NCBI GenBank assembly: GCA_945900965.1
Contig: CAMDKM010000034.1
Coordinates: 1 to 38,265 of the forward strand
Reading direction: 5' to 3'
Source: Bordetella parapertussis
GTDB lineage: Bacteria > Pseudomonadota > Gammaproteobacteria > Burkholderiales > JACQAP01
DNA length: 38,265 bases
This document shows positions 1 to 7,636 of the stretch, in pieces; position 1 is the stretch's first letter, and the number at the start of each line of letters is the position of its first letter. The position numbers were made by a program, and so were the translations under genes. The notes beneath the pieces are model-generated. The model did no database searches, was not told where the DNA came from, and saw only the letters and a program-made list of their open reading frames with translations.

Positions 1-2
1 TT

Positions 3-266
3 CCCATGACCATGCAGGACTGGGAAACACGCCTGAATCGTTTCATCGAAGCAACCGACCGCGCGGTTTTGCAAGACGCAGGGAAAGTGACGGCGGAAAT
101 CGCGCGCGCCCACGTCGAAAGCGAGTTCGAGAAATATCGCATCGTGCAGGACAGGCTGTTCGAGAGCGATTTTGACCGCGTGATGAAGCGGCTCGAACTT
201 GAGCGCCCGGCCAGCGAGGCCGATATTCCAAAGCGGGTGCGCAAGAAAGAGGAAAAGAAGAAATGA
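3..266 (+). CDS. Virulence RhuM family protein, C-terminal end (partial)
   Basis: The reading frame is open from the window edge, so the ATG at 6 is probably an internal Met and the gene begins outside the window. The visible 87 residues match my memory of the RhuM-family C-terminus: a P-M-T-M-x-D-W-E start of a helical segment, then LNRFIEATDRAVLQDAGKV, then a Phe/Arg-rich helix and a Lys/Arg/Glu-rich tail. RhuM proteins are found on pathogenicity and other genomic islands; their biochemical function is unknown. The next genes are toxin-antitoxin remnants, which fits an accessory island edge. Family assignment is by recalled similarity only. Confidence 0.72.
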   Translation, partial: PMTMQDWETRLNRFIEATDRAVLQDAGKVTAEIARAHVESEFEKYRIVQDRLFESDFDRVMKRLELERPASEADIPKRVRKKEEKKK

Positions 267-343
267 GCGCCCGCCATGTGCGTCATGTGATGCGGTCGTC
301 TGTCGCTGCGCCCGCCCCAGGCGGAATCTCTCGCGAAGTTGGC

Positions 344-379
344 GGTGCGGGGGTCAAGTCTGGTGCGGGGGTCAAGTCT
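344..379. repeat. Perfect tandem 18-mer (two copies)
   Basis: GGTGCGGGGGTCAAGTCT occurs twice without a gap in the 148-base space between the RhuM end and the antitoxin end. The core GGGGTCAAGTCTTG is a motif I recall from spaces near REP-associated IS200-like transposases in proteobacteria, so this may be a remnant of such an element. No gene is visible in 267-414. Confidence 0.7.
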
Positions 380-414
380 TGTTTCTTGCAAGTTAACTCT
401 TCGCGTCCAGACCC

Positions 415-777
415 TCACGCTGCAAGGCACATTTCGGCCGTCACGACATCCCACGAAACCTCCACCCGCTGATCGTCCCGGCAGTCGACGAGGCCGAATT
501 CGATCAACCGAGAAACATCCGTGTGCACGTTTTTGTAGTTACGGCCCAGTCGCCTGGCAAGCCCACTGATCGACAGCGGCCCTTCGCGCTTCAGTTGCTC
601 GATCAGTACCCATTTCGCGGGCGTCAGCTTGCTAAGAAGCAGCGGCAGACTTTCAAAGCTGAGCCTTACCTCAGTGCCTCGCGCCTTGCCCTTACGCGCG
701 AGGTCCCACGTCCGCTCGAACCGGTCCAGTGCTTGGCTTAAACTCCCGACTCCTATCTCAATCCTTCTCTTGGTCAT
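415..777 (-). CDS. HVO_A0114-type winged-helix antitoxin / transcriptional regulator
   Basis: This 120-residue protein begins MTKRRIEIGVGSLSQALDRF. Its second half is a MarR-like winged helix: a helix ending at LTPAKWVLIEQLKREGPLSI, then SGLARRLGRNYKNVHTDVSRL as recognition helix, then a wing with VDCRDDQRVEVSW. This layout is typical of the DNA-binding antitoxin paired with TumE toxins. The start at 777 is chosen because a strong GGAGG lies about 6 bases upstream; a longer frame reaching 897 has no such site and reads through the toxin gene. The start overlaps the toxin 3' end by 20 bases, suggesting translational coupling. Because the toxin is broken, this may be an orphan antitoxin that still represses its own promoter. 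Confidence 0.8.
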   Translation of the reverse strand: MTKRRIEIGVGSLSQALDRFERTWDLARKGKARGTEVRLSFESLPLLLSKLTPAKWVLIEQLKREGPLSISGLARRLGRNYKNVHTDVSRLIEFGLVDCRDDQRVEVSWDVVTAEMCLAA

Positions 778-985
778 TCTCGCCTCCGTACCTGCGTATA
801 TCGGCCTCAAAATCGCGGCGCAGCTTGGGCACTGAAACAAACCTGTAAGGTTCTTCCCGCCCCTCAATGTGACGGTGATCGCCTTTGCCTGCCTCATTGT
901 CGTAACGGACGAGGCACTTTCCGGATCGACCGAAGTAAAGACGGTACTTCACTCGGTGAGGTCGATCCGCCGTTGGCTTTGGCAG
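758..985 (-). pseudogene. TumE-family toxin, 5'-truncated
   Basis: The conserved core of TumE (DUF6516) toxins is present: LPKP, then KYRLYFGRSGKCLVRYDNEA, GKGDHRH, and EEPYRF. Intact relatives are about 100-115 residues, with a leading strand containing a V-x-W-x-LP motif. Here the frame hits TAA at 986-988, directly before LPKP, and upstream codons do not look like a TumE N-terminus, so roughly 35-45 residues are missing. The only in-frame start, GTG at 952, has no clear ribosome binding site. A repeat block lies between this break and the neighbouring etfD stop. TumE toxins are predicted RNA-targeting toxins; this copy is probably inactive. The 3' end overlaps the antitoxin gene, the usual toxin-first order. 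Confidence 0.72.
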
Positions 986-1010
986 TTAGCCTCTCTCTTG
1001 AAGGGCGTAG

Positions 1011-1047
1011 CGGGTTTCACCCTTCACTCATTCACCCTTCACGCCTT
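1011..1047. repeat. GTGAAGGGTGAATGA-type repeat block
   Basis: On the minus strand this reads GTGAAGGGTGAATGAGTGAA followed by GGGTGAAACCCG. The same module recurs at 16485-16526 and in part at 2865-2958. It begins two bases before the etfD stop codon and ends near the truncated end of the TumE gene. Confidence 0.7.
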
Positions 1048-1048
1048 C

Positions 1049-2692
1049 CTACATATTCGGATAATTCGGCCCGCCCCCGCCCTCCGGCGCGACCCAGACG
1101 ATATTCTGCGTCGGGTCCTTGATGTCGCAGGTCTTGCAGTGCACGCAGTTCTGGGCATTGATTTGCAGACGCCGTTCGCTGGCTTCTCCAACGTATTCGT
1201 ACACGCCCGCCGGGCAATAACGCTGCTCGGGTCCATCGTAGCGGGCGAGGTTAATCTGGACGGGGACCGAGGCATCTTTTAGGGTCAGGTGAATCGGCTG
1301 GTCTTCGCTGTGGTTGGTATTTGATACGAATACCGAGGACAGTCTGTCGAAGCTGATCACTCCGTCTGGCTTGGGGTAATTGATCGGCTGAGCGGCAGTT
1401 TTGTCAGTCAGCGTTTCGTGATCCGCATGTTGATGATGCAGCGTCCACGGCGCCTTGCCGCCGAAAATAGTCTGATCGATGCCGACCATCAGCGTGCCGG
1501 TGTACAAGCCCTTCGACATCCACGGCTTGAAGTTGCGTGCGCGATGTAATTCTTCGTGCAGCCAGCTATTGCGGAAAGCTTCCGGATACGTGCTGAGTTC
1601 GTCGCCCTCACGTCCTGCTGCGAGGGCTTCGGCGGCTGCCTCGGCGGCGAGCATGCCGGACTTGATCGCGGCATGGCTGCCTTTGATGCGGGAGGCATTG
1701 AGGAAACCGGCATCGTCGCCGACCAGTACGCCGCCGGGGAAGGTGAGTTTGGGCAGCGACTGGAGTCCGCCTGCGGCGATGGCCCGGGCACCGTAGGCAA
1801 CGCGCTTGCCGCCTTCCAGGAATGGGCGAATCGCGGAATGCGTCTTGTAGCGCTGGAATTCCTCGTAAGGGCTCAGGTACGGGTTGGTGTAGCCGAGGCC
1901 GACGACGAAGCCGATGGACACCAGGTTGTCTTCCATGTGATACATGAAAGAACCGCCATAGGTGTCGGCATTGAGCGGCCATCCCGCGGTGTGGATCACC
2001 AGTCCGCTTTGATGTTTCTCCGGTTTGATCTCCCAAAGTTCCTTTAATCCTATGCCGTAAACATGCGGGTCGCGGCCGGCGCGAAGCTGAAATTTCTGTT
2101 CCAGTTGTTTGCCGAGATGGCCGCGACAGCCTTCGGCGAAAATCGTGTACTTGGCTTGCAAGGCCATTCCCGCTTGATGGCTCGGGCCGGGCTGGCCGTC
2201 GCGGCCGATGCCCATGTCGCCGGTGGCAATGCCGACGACTGCGCCGTTTTCGCCATAGAGCACTTCCGCCGCGGCGAAGCCCGGAAAAATTTCCACGCCC
2301 AGCGCTTCGGCCTGGGTGGCCAGCCAGCGGCAGACATTGGCAAGACTCACGACGTAATTGCCGTGGTTGCGGAAACATTCCGGCAGCAGGAAGTTCGGCA
2401 CCTGGAAAGAGCGCTTTTCGCCGAGGAAAAGAAACCGGTCTTCGCTGACCGGCGCATTGAGCGGCGCGTTGCGCGATTGCCAATCGGGGAAAAGTTCTTC
2501 GAGCGCGCGCGGGTCCATGACCGCGCCGGATAGAATATGCGCGCCCACTTCGGAACCTTTTTCCACCACACAGACGGAAATTTCCGTATTACGCTCGGCG
2601 GCCAGTTGCTTGAGCCGGATCGCGCAGCCCAGGCCCGCAGGACCGGCGCCGACCACTACTACGTCATACTCCATCGATTCGCGTTCTGCCAA
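1049..2692 (-). CDS. etfD: Electron transfer flavoprotein-ubiquinone oxidoreductase
   Basis: Inner-membrane-associated flavoprotein that passes electrons from reduced ETF (fatty-acid and amino-acid oxidation) to ubiquinone. The N-terminus carries the FAD dinucleotide fold VVVVGAGPAGLGCAIRL. The C-terminal ferredoxin domain has the [4Fe-4S] cysteines in YCPAGVYEYV and NCVHCKTCDIKDP. About 547 residues, normal for the family. Start choice: TTG at 2692 has AGGGAG about 6 bases upstream and gives an N-terminus like the MEREYMEFD of relatives. A GTG at 2728 and an ATG at 2674 are in frame but have weaker sites. No etfAB genes are adjacent, so its partner must be encoded elsewhere. It is monocistronic here, with repeat-filled gaps on both sides. 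Confidence 0.95.
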   Translation of the reverse strand: MAERESMEYDVVVVGAGPAGLGCAIRLKQLAAERNTEISVCVVEKGSEVGAHILSGAVMDPRALEELFPDWQSRNAPLNAPVSEDRFLFLGEKRSFQVPNFLLPECFRNHGNYVVSLANVCRWLATQAEALGVEIFPGFAAAEVLYGENGAVVGIATGDMGIGRDGQPGPSHQAGMALQAKYTIFAEGCRGHLGKQLEQKFQLRAGRDPHVYGIGLKELWEIKPEKHQSGLVIHTAGWPLNADTYGGSFMYHMEDNLVSIGFVVGLGYTNPYLSPYEEFQRYKTHSAIRPFLEGGKRVAYGARAIAAGGLQSLPKLTFPGGVLVGDDAGFLNASRIKGSHAAIKSGMLAAEAAAEALAAGREGDELSTYPEAFRNSWLHEELHRARNFKPWMSKGLYTGTLMVGIDQTIFGGKAPWTLHHQHADHETLTDKTAAQPINYPKPDGVISFDRLSSVFVSNTNHSEDQPIHLTLKDASVPVQINLARYDGPEQRYCPAGVYEYVGEASERRLQINAQNCVHCKTCDIKDPTQNIVWVAPEGGGGPNYPNM

Positions 2693-2756
2693 AACAAGCT
2701 CCCTGCTGATAACATGGCTTAGGAGCACGAATCATAAACCTAAAAACTGCCAATCA

Positions 2757-3003
2757 GCCACAGAGGGCACAGAGAGATTCAGGGGTTTGGGTCACCGAGC
2801 CATCTTCGCTAAAAAGGGGCGAGGGTCGAGGGGCGAGGGGTGGAGCGCCGCAAGGCGGCGCGGAGTGAATGAGTGAATAGTAAACGGTGACGAGTAACGG
2901 GTGACAGGTGACGGGTGTGAAAATCGGTGATTGTGTGATTGTGTGAAGGGTGTAACCCCTCGATCCCCGATCCTCAATCCTCAATCCTCAATCCTCAATC
3001 CTC
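2757..3003. repeat. Composite repeat region with six AATCCTC-type heptamers
   Basis: The etfD/thioesterase gap is almost all repeat. From left to right: CCACAGAGGGCACAGAGAGA; a GGGGCGAGGGTCGAGGGGCG block (2816-2841); a GCGCCGCAAGGCGGCGC hairpin; GTGAATGAGTGAATAG; GGTGACGAGTAACGGGTGAC-type units; GTGTGAAGGGTGTAACCCC; then GATCCCC, GATCCTC and four AATCCTC in exact 7-base phase (2962-3003). The last unit runs into the start codon of the next gene. The GGGNCGA block is nearly the same as one inside the ABC ATPase gene near 23100. Confidence 0.85.
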
Positions 3004-3009
3004 AATCTT

Positions 3010-3441
3010 ATGCCAACCATGATGACAAAAGAACAGGGAAAACTCGTGCGCGTGGATCGTGTGCCTATGCGCTGGGGCGAGATGGATGCGCTTGGGCATA
3101 TGAACAACGTGTCCTACTTCCGTTATTTCGAACAGGCTCGTCTATCCTGGTTCGATGCGCTGGGCTTCAGCTATCGACCGGATTCCGAAGGGCCGATCCT
3201 GGGGACGATCAACTGCAAGTACGTCAAGCCTGCTGTTTATCCGCTGGACATCGAGGTCACGACCTATGTGGGCCAACCCGGGCGCAGCAGTTTCATGATG
3301 TTCCATGAAATGTACAAAGCCGGGGATCCTGCGACGCTCTACGCCGAAGCGCACGCCGTGATGGTGTGGATCGACATGGCAGAGGGCAAATCGCGGCCCT
3401 TGCCCGACTGGTTCAGGGCCGAGCTGACGGTCAAGCCGTGA
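3010..3441 (+). CDS. Acyl-CoA thioesterase, 4HBT hot-dog fold (YbgC/FadM-like)
   Basis: Predicted cytoplasmic thioesterase that hydrolyses acyl-CoA; the true substrate is not visible from sequence. The 4-hydroxybenzoyl-CoA thioesterase signature is clear: MRWGEMDALGHMNNVSYFRY with the catalytic Asp and the HxNN turn, followed by the long helix FEQARLSWFDALG. The length of 143 residues is normal. ATG at 3010 follows the heptamer array directly and has no Shine-Dalgarno; ATGs at 3019 and 3022 are equally possible and also lack one. The 3' end overlaps the convergent SDR gene by 11 bases. Confidence 0.88.
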   Translation: MPTMMTKEQGKLVRVDRVPMRWGEMDALGHMNNVSYFRYFEQARLSWFDALGFSYRPDSEGPILGTINCKYVKPAVYPLDIEVTTYVGQPGRSSFMMFHEMYKAGDPATLYAEAHAVMVWIDMAEGKSRPLPDWFRAELTVKP

Positions 3442-4177
3442 GGATCGTGCCGCGCGTGTCCCGGCTGTCGGGCCCCATCAAAAACAGATAGGCGGGCATC
3501 AATGTCTCGGGTTGGCGTTGCGAGCCGGAGACTTCGCCGGGATGGGTTTTCGCGCGCGACGGCGAGGCCACCGGCCCGGGAATAATGGCGTTGATGCGTA
3601 ATTGCGGCCGGTTCGCCCATTCTTCGGACTGAATTTTCAGGAAGGCTTCCAGAGCGGCCTTGGAGACGGCATAGCCTCCCCAAAATGCGGCCGGCGCGTG
3701 GCCATGAGTCTCCAGGGTAAGTACCACCGACGCGTCCGGCGCCGCCTGTAAGAGGCGTGCACAGGCCTGTGTGAGGGCAAAGGGCGCCACCAGATTTATC
3801 CGTAGTGTGCTTTGCCATTCTTCGGCGGTCTGTTGTTCAAGCGGCGACAGGCCCAGCACATGCGAAGCGTTGTGCAAGATGCCGTCCAGGCGTCCGAACT
3901 CCGATTCGATGACGCCTGCCATGCCGTCGAAATCCTGGGTGCTTGCCTTGTCGAAATCCAGAGGGATGGCGGCCGGCTGCGGACCGCCGCGCGCGAGTAT
4001 TTCGTCGTAAACCGACTCGAGCGCGCCTGGGTTGCGCCCGTGCAGCACCACCGTGGCGCCGAAATCGGCGAAGGTCAGAGCGGCCACCCGCCCGATACCC
4101 CGGCTGGCTCCGGTGACCAATATGACGCGATCGCGTAGCAGGCCCGCGGTCGGCTGGTAGTGGATAGGGGCAATCAT
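3431..4177 (-). CDS. YciK-like SDR family oxidoreductase
   Basis: Short-chain dehydrogenase of 248 residues, predicted NAD(P)-dependent; substrate unknown. The Rossmann motif VILVTGASRGIGR lies near residues 18-30, the HNAS variant of the NNAG strand is in LDGILHNASHVLG, and the catalytic YxxxK is in WGGYAVSKAALEAF. The combination of HNAS, the AEEW segment and the short C-terminus resembles E. coli YciK. It is convergent with the thioesterase and overlaps its stop region. The C-terminus ends soon after GPDSRDTRGTILTA, as in YciK relatives. Confidence 0.85.
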   Translation of the reverse strand: MIAPIHYQPTAGLLRDRVILVTGASRGIGRVAALTFADFGATVVLHGRNPGALESVYDEILARGGPQPAAIPLDFDKASTQDFDGMAGVIESEFGRLDGILHNASHVLGLSPLEQQTAEEWQSTLRINLVAPFALTQACARLLQAAPDASVVLTLETHGHAPAAFWGGYAVSKAALEAFLKIQSEEWANRPQLRINAIIPGPVASPSRAKTHPGEVSGSQRQPETLMPAYLFLMGPDSRDTRGTILTA

Positions 4178-4190
4178 CCTAAAAAAACCG

Positions 4191-4509
4191 TTGAATCACG
4201 GAAGACACGGAGATCACGGAGTAAACCATTGAGATATTTTTCATTGAATGTTCATGTTCTGGGTGAGAGGCACCACAGTCCATACCTCACGAACCTCCCT
4301 CACCCCCGCCCCTCTCCCGGAGGGCGAGGGGAGAAAACCGGTTCGTTGGCGGGCCGCGCAATATAAATTCTTGGATTTGCTCCGGCACCGCCGACACGGC
4401 GTTGGCGTAGCCATCCGGGGCGGGAGGCGGTGCTTCGGCGCACTGCCCGCGATCGGCCGACTTCGTCGGTAACGTGTCCGTGCGCCGCACCGTGTCCTCC
4501 GTGATTCAA
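4191..4509. repeat. 319-base segment bounded by 20-base inverted repeats
   Basis: TTGAATCACGGAAGACACGG at 4191-4210 is matched at 4490-4509 by CCGTGTCCTCCGTGATTCAA, its reverse complement with one mismatch. The right arm contains the hpnE stop codon. The interior has no convincing gene: small frames exist but look like translated repeat. The arrangement is like a miniature inverted-repeat element, but no clear target-site duplication is visible. It could also be two chance copies of the common ACGGAGAACACGGAG-type intergenic repeat. Confidence 0.6.
4294..4337. repeat. Palindromic CCCTCTCCCGGAGGGCGAGGG element
   Basis: A pyrimidine-rich arm (CCTCCCTCACCCCCGCCCCT) is followed by a purine-rich arm (GGAGGGCGAGGGGAG). 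It is of the widespread kind whose chance translation reads LPEGEG or SPLALRERGGGEG. A relative lies inside the exoprotein gene at 30721-30760. Confidence 0.75.
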
Positions 4510-5882
4510 TTGCTTCTTGTCGGATCATTTCGCATGACCAGCTGCGCGGCGGCGACCCCGCTGCGAACCGCGCCTTCGATGGTCGCCGGATAGTCGGAGC
4601 GGACGTAATCGCCGGCGAGATACAGACCGGGAACGCCGGAACGTGCCGCCGGTCGTTGCAAGCCGGGTGAGCAGGTGAAGGTTGCCCGTTTTTCCGCGAT
4701 GACCCGATGCCAGAGAAACGCTTTTGGCACCTCGAAACCCAGGCGCAATTCCGCGTGGACACGATTCGCCAGTTCGTCCTGGTCGAGTTCCTGATGCGCG
4801 CCTTTGGAAGATATGACGACCCCAATCAGTCCCTTCGGACCGCCAAGTTGCCCGCGATCGAAAATCCATTGCGAGTACTCGGCCTCGATACCTCCCATTT
4901 TGAACGGCAGTTGCGTGGTGTCGGAATACTGGAGATAAACGGAATAAATCGGCTGATAGGTCATATTGTCAATCATGGATCGAACCGATGTCAGCGTGGG
5001 AAGAAACTTGAGCAGCGCGCTGGCGCGATGAGGGGGCACGGCCACGACCACGTGACTGAAGCGTCCTGCATCGGGCTCCAAAACGAATTCGTCCGACTCC
5101 AGGCGAATCGCGTCCACCGTGGAGCCGAGACGAACCTCGCCCGCCCGTGTCTGGACGAAACGCGCGGCGCGGTCAGGGAACAGCGCGGAAAAGTCCATTG
5201 CGGGCAACAACAAGTCGCTGTCGTCGCGGCTTCCGTTGAGGCTGTCGCGAAGAACGTTCAGAAAAATCTGCGCGGAAGCCTGCGCCGGCGGCGTATTCAA
5301 CGCGGATATGCACAAAGGGTCCCAGAGATATCGCCGCGTATTCGTCGGCTGGCGGTGATCCGTCAGCATATCCGCGACGCTGCAATCGTGGTCGAGGCGA
5401 AATTTTCCGGCGCGCATTCTTGCCATGAATCGCGCTGCGCACAGACGGTCGTTGAACGACAAACCCCGCGCGCGCAGCAAAGCCCATGCTAGATGCAGCG
5501 GCGCGGGAAGACGGGGTGCCTTCAAGCGAAAAGACGGATACAGGGAAAGTTCCAGCGGGATTCGCAGCAGGCCCAATTCTTCCGAGGGAAGTTTCACCTG
5601 CTCGATCAGGCGCAGGGTCTCCTTGTAGGCCCCTATCAGAATATGCAGACCATTGTCCAGGTTCTTTCCATCCATCTGGACGCGTCTTGCCCGGCCGCCC
5701 AGGGTGCGCGCCGCCTCAAAGATCACCACGGGGAAAGTGGCCGCCGCGAGTTCGGTGGCGGCCGCCATGCCTGCGTAACCCCCGCCGATGACTGCAACGC
5801 GCGGCTGAGTGACACCCTGTGACGGGTGACGGGTGACGGGTGACGCTGCGCCGCGCGCAGCCCTATCGGTACTTGGTGTCAC
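4506..5882 (-). CDS. hpnE: Hydroxysqualene dehydroxylase HpnE
   Basis: FAD-dependent amine-oxidase-fold enzyme that reduces hydroxysqualene to squalene, the last step of the HpnC-HpnD-HpnE route feeding hopanoids or other squalene products. The FAD motif RVAVIGGGYAGMAAATEL starts near residue 28, followed by FEAARTLGGRARRV and the GLHILIGAY segment. Near the C-terminus GLYLAGDYVRSDYPATIEGA closes the FAD site. The only in-frame start before the FAD motif is GTG at 5882, which lies inside a heptamer repeat. Residues 1-27 are therefore repeat-encoded and unlike the family, whose members usually begin a few residues before the FAD motif. The gap from hpnD is 25 bases. No good ribosome binding site is visible. 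Confidence 0.92.
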   Translation of the reverse strand: MTPSTDRAARGAASPVTRHPSQGVTQPRVAVIGGGYAGMAAATELAAATFPVVIFEAARTLGGRARRVQMDGKNLDNGLHILIGAYKETLRLIEQVKLPSEELGLLRIPLELSLYPSFRLKAPRLPAPLHLAWALLRARGLSFNDRLCAARFMARMRAGKFRLDHDCSVADMLTDHRQPTNTRRYLWDPLCISALNTPPAQASAQIFLNVLRDSLNGSRDDSDLLLPAMDFSALFPDRAARFVQTRAGEVRLGSTVDAIRLESDEFVLEPDAGRFSHVVVAVPPHRASALLKFLPTLTSVRSMIDNMTYQPIYSVYLQYSDTTQLPFKMGGIEAEYSQWIFDRGQLGGPKGLIGVVISSKGAHQELDQDELANRVHAELRLGFEVPKAFLWHRVIAEKRATFTCSPGLQRPAARSGVPGLYLAGDYVRSDYPATIEGAVRSGVAAAQLVMRNDPTRSN

Positions 5883-5905
5883 TCGTCACCCGTCACTCGT
5901 CACCG
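5819..5905. repeat. Inverted heptamer arrays forming a long stem-loop
   Basis: Left arm: three GTGACGG units and one GTGACGC (5819-5846). Right arm: GTCACTC, GTCACCC, GTCACTC, GTCACCG (5878-5905). The arms can pair over about 26 bases with two G/T-type differences, around a GC-rich loop that includes GCTGCGCCGCGCGCAGC. The element separates hpnD from the conserved part of hpnE and contains the hpnE start codon. Confidence 0.85.
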
Positions 5906-5907
5906 AC

Positions 5908-6741
5908 TCACGCAGTGAGCCAGACTCGCCATGCGATCCACAGCTTTCGCATGGGCGTCAGCGAGGTGCGCTGATTTAGCACCCGACTGCCGCCGCGGAC
6001 GATTTCTTCCAGCAGCGCGCGATAGATACCGGCCATGATGAGGCCGGCCCGCTGCGAGCGCCGGTCTTGTTCAGGCAAGGCCGCGATGGCCTGGTCGTAA
6101 CACTGCCTCGCGCGGTCGATCTGGAATTCGATCAGGCGACGGAAACCGTCGCTTTCGCGCAAATGCACAACGTCGGAAGCCGCGACCCCGAATTTCGCGA
6201 GTTCATCCAGTGGCAGATAAACTCGATTGCGCCTGGCGTCTTCGCCCACGTCGCGAATAATGTTGGTGAGCTGAAACGCCTGTCCGAGTTGTTCGGCATA
6301 AGACAAGGTGGCGGGCTCGCTATAGCCGAATATGCGTGCCGCCATGCGGCCGACGACGCCGGCCACGCGATAACAGTAGGTTTGCAGGGTGGCGAAATCG
6401 GGGTAGCGGTTGTACTGCAAGTCCATTTCCATGCCGTCGATGACGGCCTGCAGATCGGCCTGGGGCAATTGAAAATTGGCGATGGCCGGCGCAAGGGCGA
6501 GTGTCACCGGGTGCTGCGCCGTGCCGCCAAACGTTGCGGCGATTTCCGTGCGCCACCAGGCAATTTTGGTGCGGGCAATATCGGCATCAGCGCACTCATC
6601 AACTACGTCGTCGACCTCGCGGCAGAATGCATATAGGGCGGTGATGGCGCGGCGACGCTCCGGCGGTAAAAAAAGAAAGCTGTAATAAAAACTGGATCCG
6701 CTGCGGGCGGCTTTGTCCTGACAATACTGATCCGGCGTCAT
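5908..6741 (-). CDS. hpnD: Presqualene diphosphate synthase HpnD
   Basis: Trans-prenyltransferase-like enzyme that condenses two farnesyl diphosphates to presqualene diphosphate. Both Asp-rich Mg-binding motifs are present: FCREVDDVVDEC near residue 40 and QLTNIIRDVGEDARRNRVYL in the middle. 277 residues, normal for the family. ATG at 6741 overlaps the hpnC stop as ATGA, so the two are translationally coupled; a longer frame to 6780 would overlap hpnC by 43 bases and is less likely. It sits second in the hpnC-hpnD-hpnE operon. Confidence 0.94.
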   Translation of the reverse strand: MTPDQYCQDKAARSGSSFYYSFLFLPPERRRAITALYAFCREVDDVVDECADADIARTKIAWWRTEIAATFGGTAQHPVTLALAPAIANFQLPQADLQAVIDGMEMDLQYNRYPDFATLQTYCYRVAGVVGRMAARIFGYSEPATLSYAEQLGQAFQLTNIIRDVGEDARRNRVYLPLDELAKFGVAASDVVHLRESDGFRRLIEFQIDRARQCYDQAIAALPEQDRRSQRAGLIMAGIYRALLEEIVRGGSRVLNQRTSLTPMRKLWIAWRVWLTA

Positions 6742-7553
6742 CGCATCACCAATGCGGCGCGGCAGAACATGCCGACCCAATCCAGCGGTTTGAGTTGTGG
6801 CCGATGACTAAAAATGTCCGCGTGGCTGGCGCGCAGTTTTTCGATGATGCGAGTACCGCCGAGGACAATCATGCGCAATTCCAGACCGATGCGACCGGGA
6901 AGGGCATTTCCAAGCGGCGCGCCGGATAACAGCATGCGGTGCGCGCGATCGATCTGGAAATGCATCAAGGCCTGCCACGCCGGGCCGGCGTCCCGAGTGG
7001 AAATTTGCGACTCCGCAACACCAAAGCGGGCCAGTTCATCCTGCGGCAGATATACGCGGTTCTTGCGGAAATCGATTTCCACATCCTGAAAAAAATTGAT
7101 GAGTTGCAGACTTGAGCAAATATTATCCGCCATGAGCAGATTGTTTTTCTCAGCGGCGCCGTAAAGATGCAGGAGCAGCCGGCCTACCGGATTGGCCGAA
7201 CGTCGGCAGTAGTCCATCACCTCGCCGAAGTGCGCATAACGGGACTTTGTGACGTCCTGGGTGAATGCGGAGAGCAAATCGCGGAACAGGCCCAGCGGCA
7301 GGTGATATTCAGATATAAGCTGCGCCAGGTCCCGGAACAGCGGCAGCATGGGTGGATCGCCGCGCTCGATTCTATCCAGCTCCGAGGCAAAAGATGCCAG
7401 CCGGGCAATGCGTATTTCCGCAAGGAAATTGCCCTCGTCGGCAAAATCATCGGCCTGGCGTGCAAATTGATAAATCAATTCGACCGGGCGGCGCAGGCGT
7501 TTGGGCAGAAGGATCGATGCAACCGGAAAATTTTCGTAGTGATCAACCGGCAT
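6738..7553 (-). CDS. hpnC: Hydroxysqualene synthase HpnC
   Basis: Squalene/phytoene-synthase-fold enzyme that converts presqualene diphosphate to hydroxysqualene. It begins MPVDHYENFPVASILLPKRL, a typical HpnC start. The two Asp-rich motifs are QFARQADDFADEG and LQLINFFQDVEIDFRKNRVY. 271 residues. First gene of the operon, reading away from tRNA-Leu. No hopene cyclase (shc) or other hpn gene is in the window, so the squalene product is used by enzymes encoded elsewhere. Confidence 0.94.
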   Translation of the reverse strand: MPVDHYENFPVASILLPKRLRRPVELIYQFARQADDFADEGNFLAEIRIARLASFASELDRIERGDPPMLPLFRDLAQLISEYHLPLGLFRDLLSAFTQDVTKSRYAHFGEVMDYCRRSANPVGRLLLHLYGAAEKNNLLMADNICSSLQLINFFQDVEIDFRKNRVYLPQDELARFGVAESQISTRDAGPAWQALMHFQIDRAHRMLLSGAPLGNALPGRIGLELRMIVLGGTRIIEKLRASHADIFSHRPQLKPLDWVGMFCRAALVMR

Positions 7554-7636
7554 TGGGGAATATCAAGGGATCAAATCAAGAAAAAGTCCGGAGTGAGCCC
7601 ACGCGAAATGGCGGCGGGTGGCGGCGGCGGAGGCAT

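Noticed and set aside
4287-4490. Minus-strand frame with a protein-like stretch (GYANAVSAVPEQIQEFILRG)
   Set aside because: It continues into the SPLALRERGGGEG translation of a palindromic repeat and has no ribosome site; probably translated repeat.
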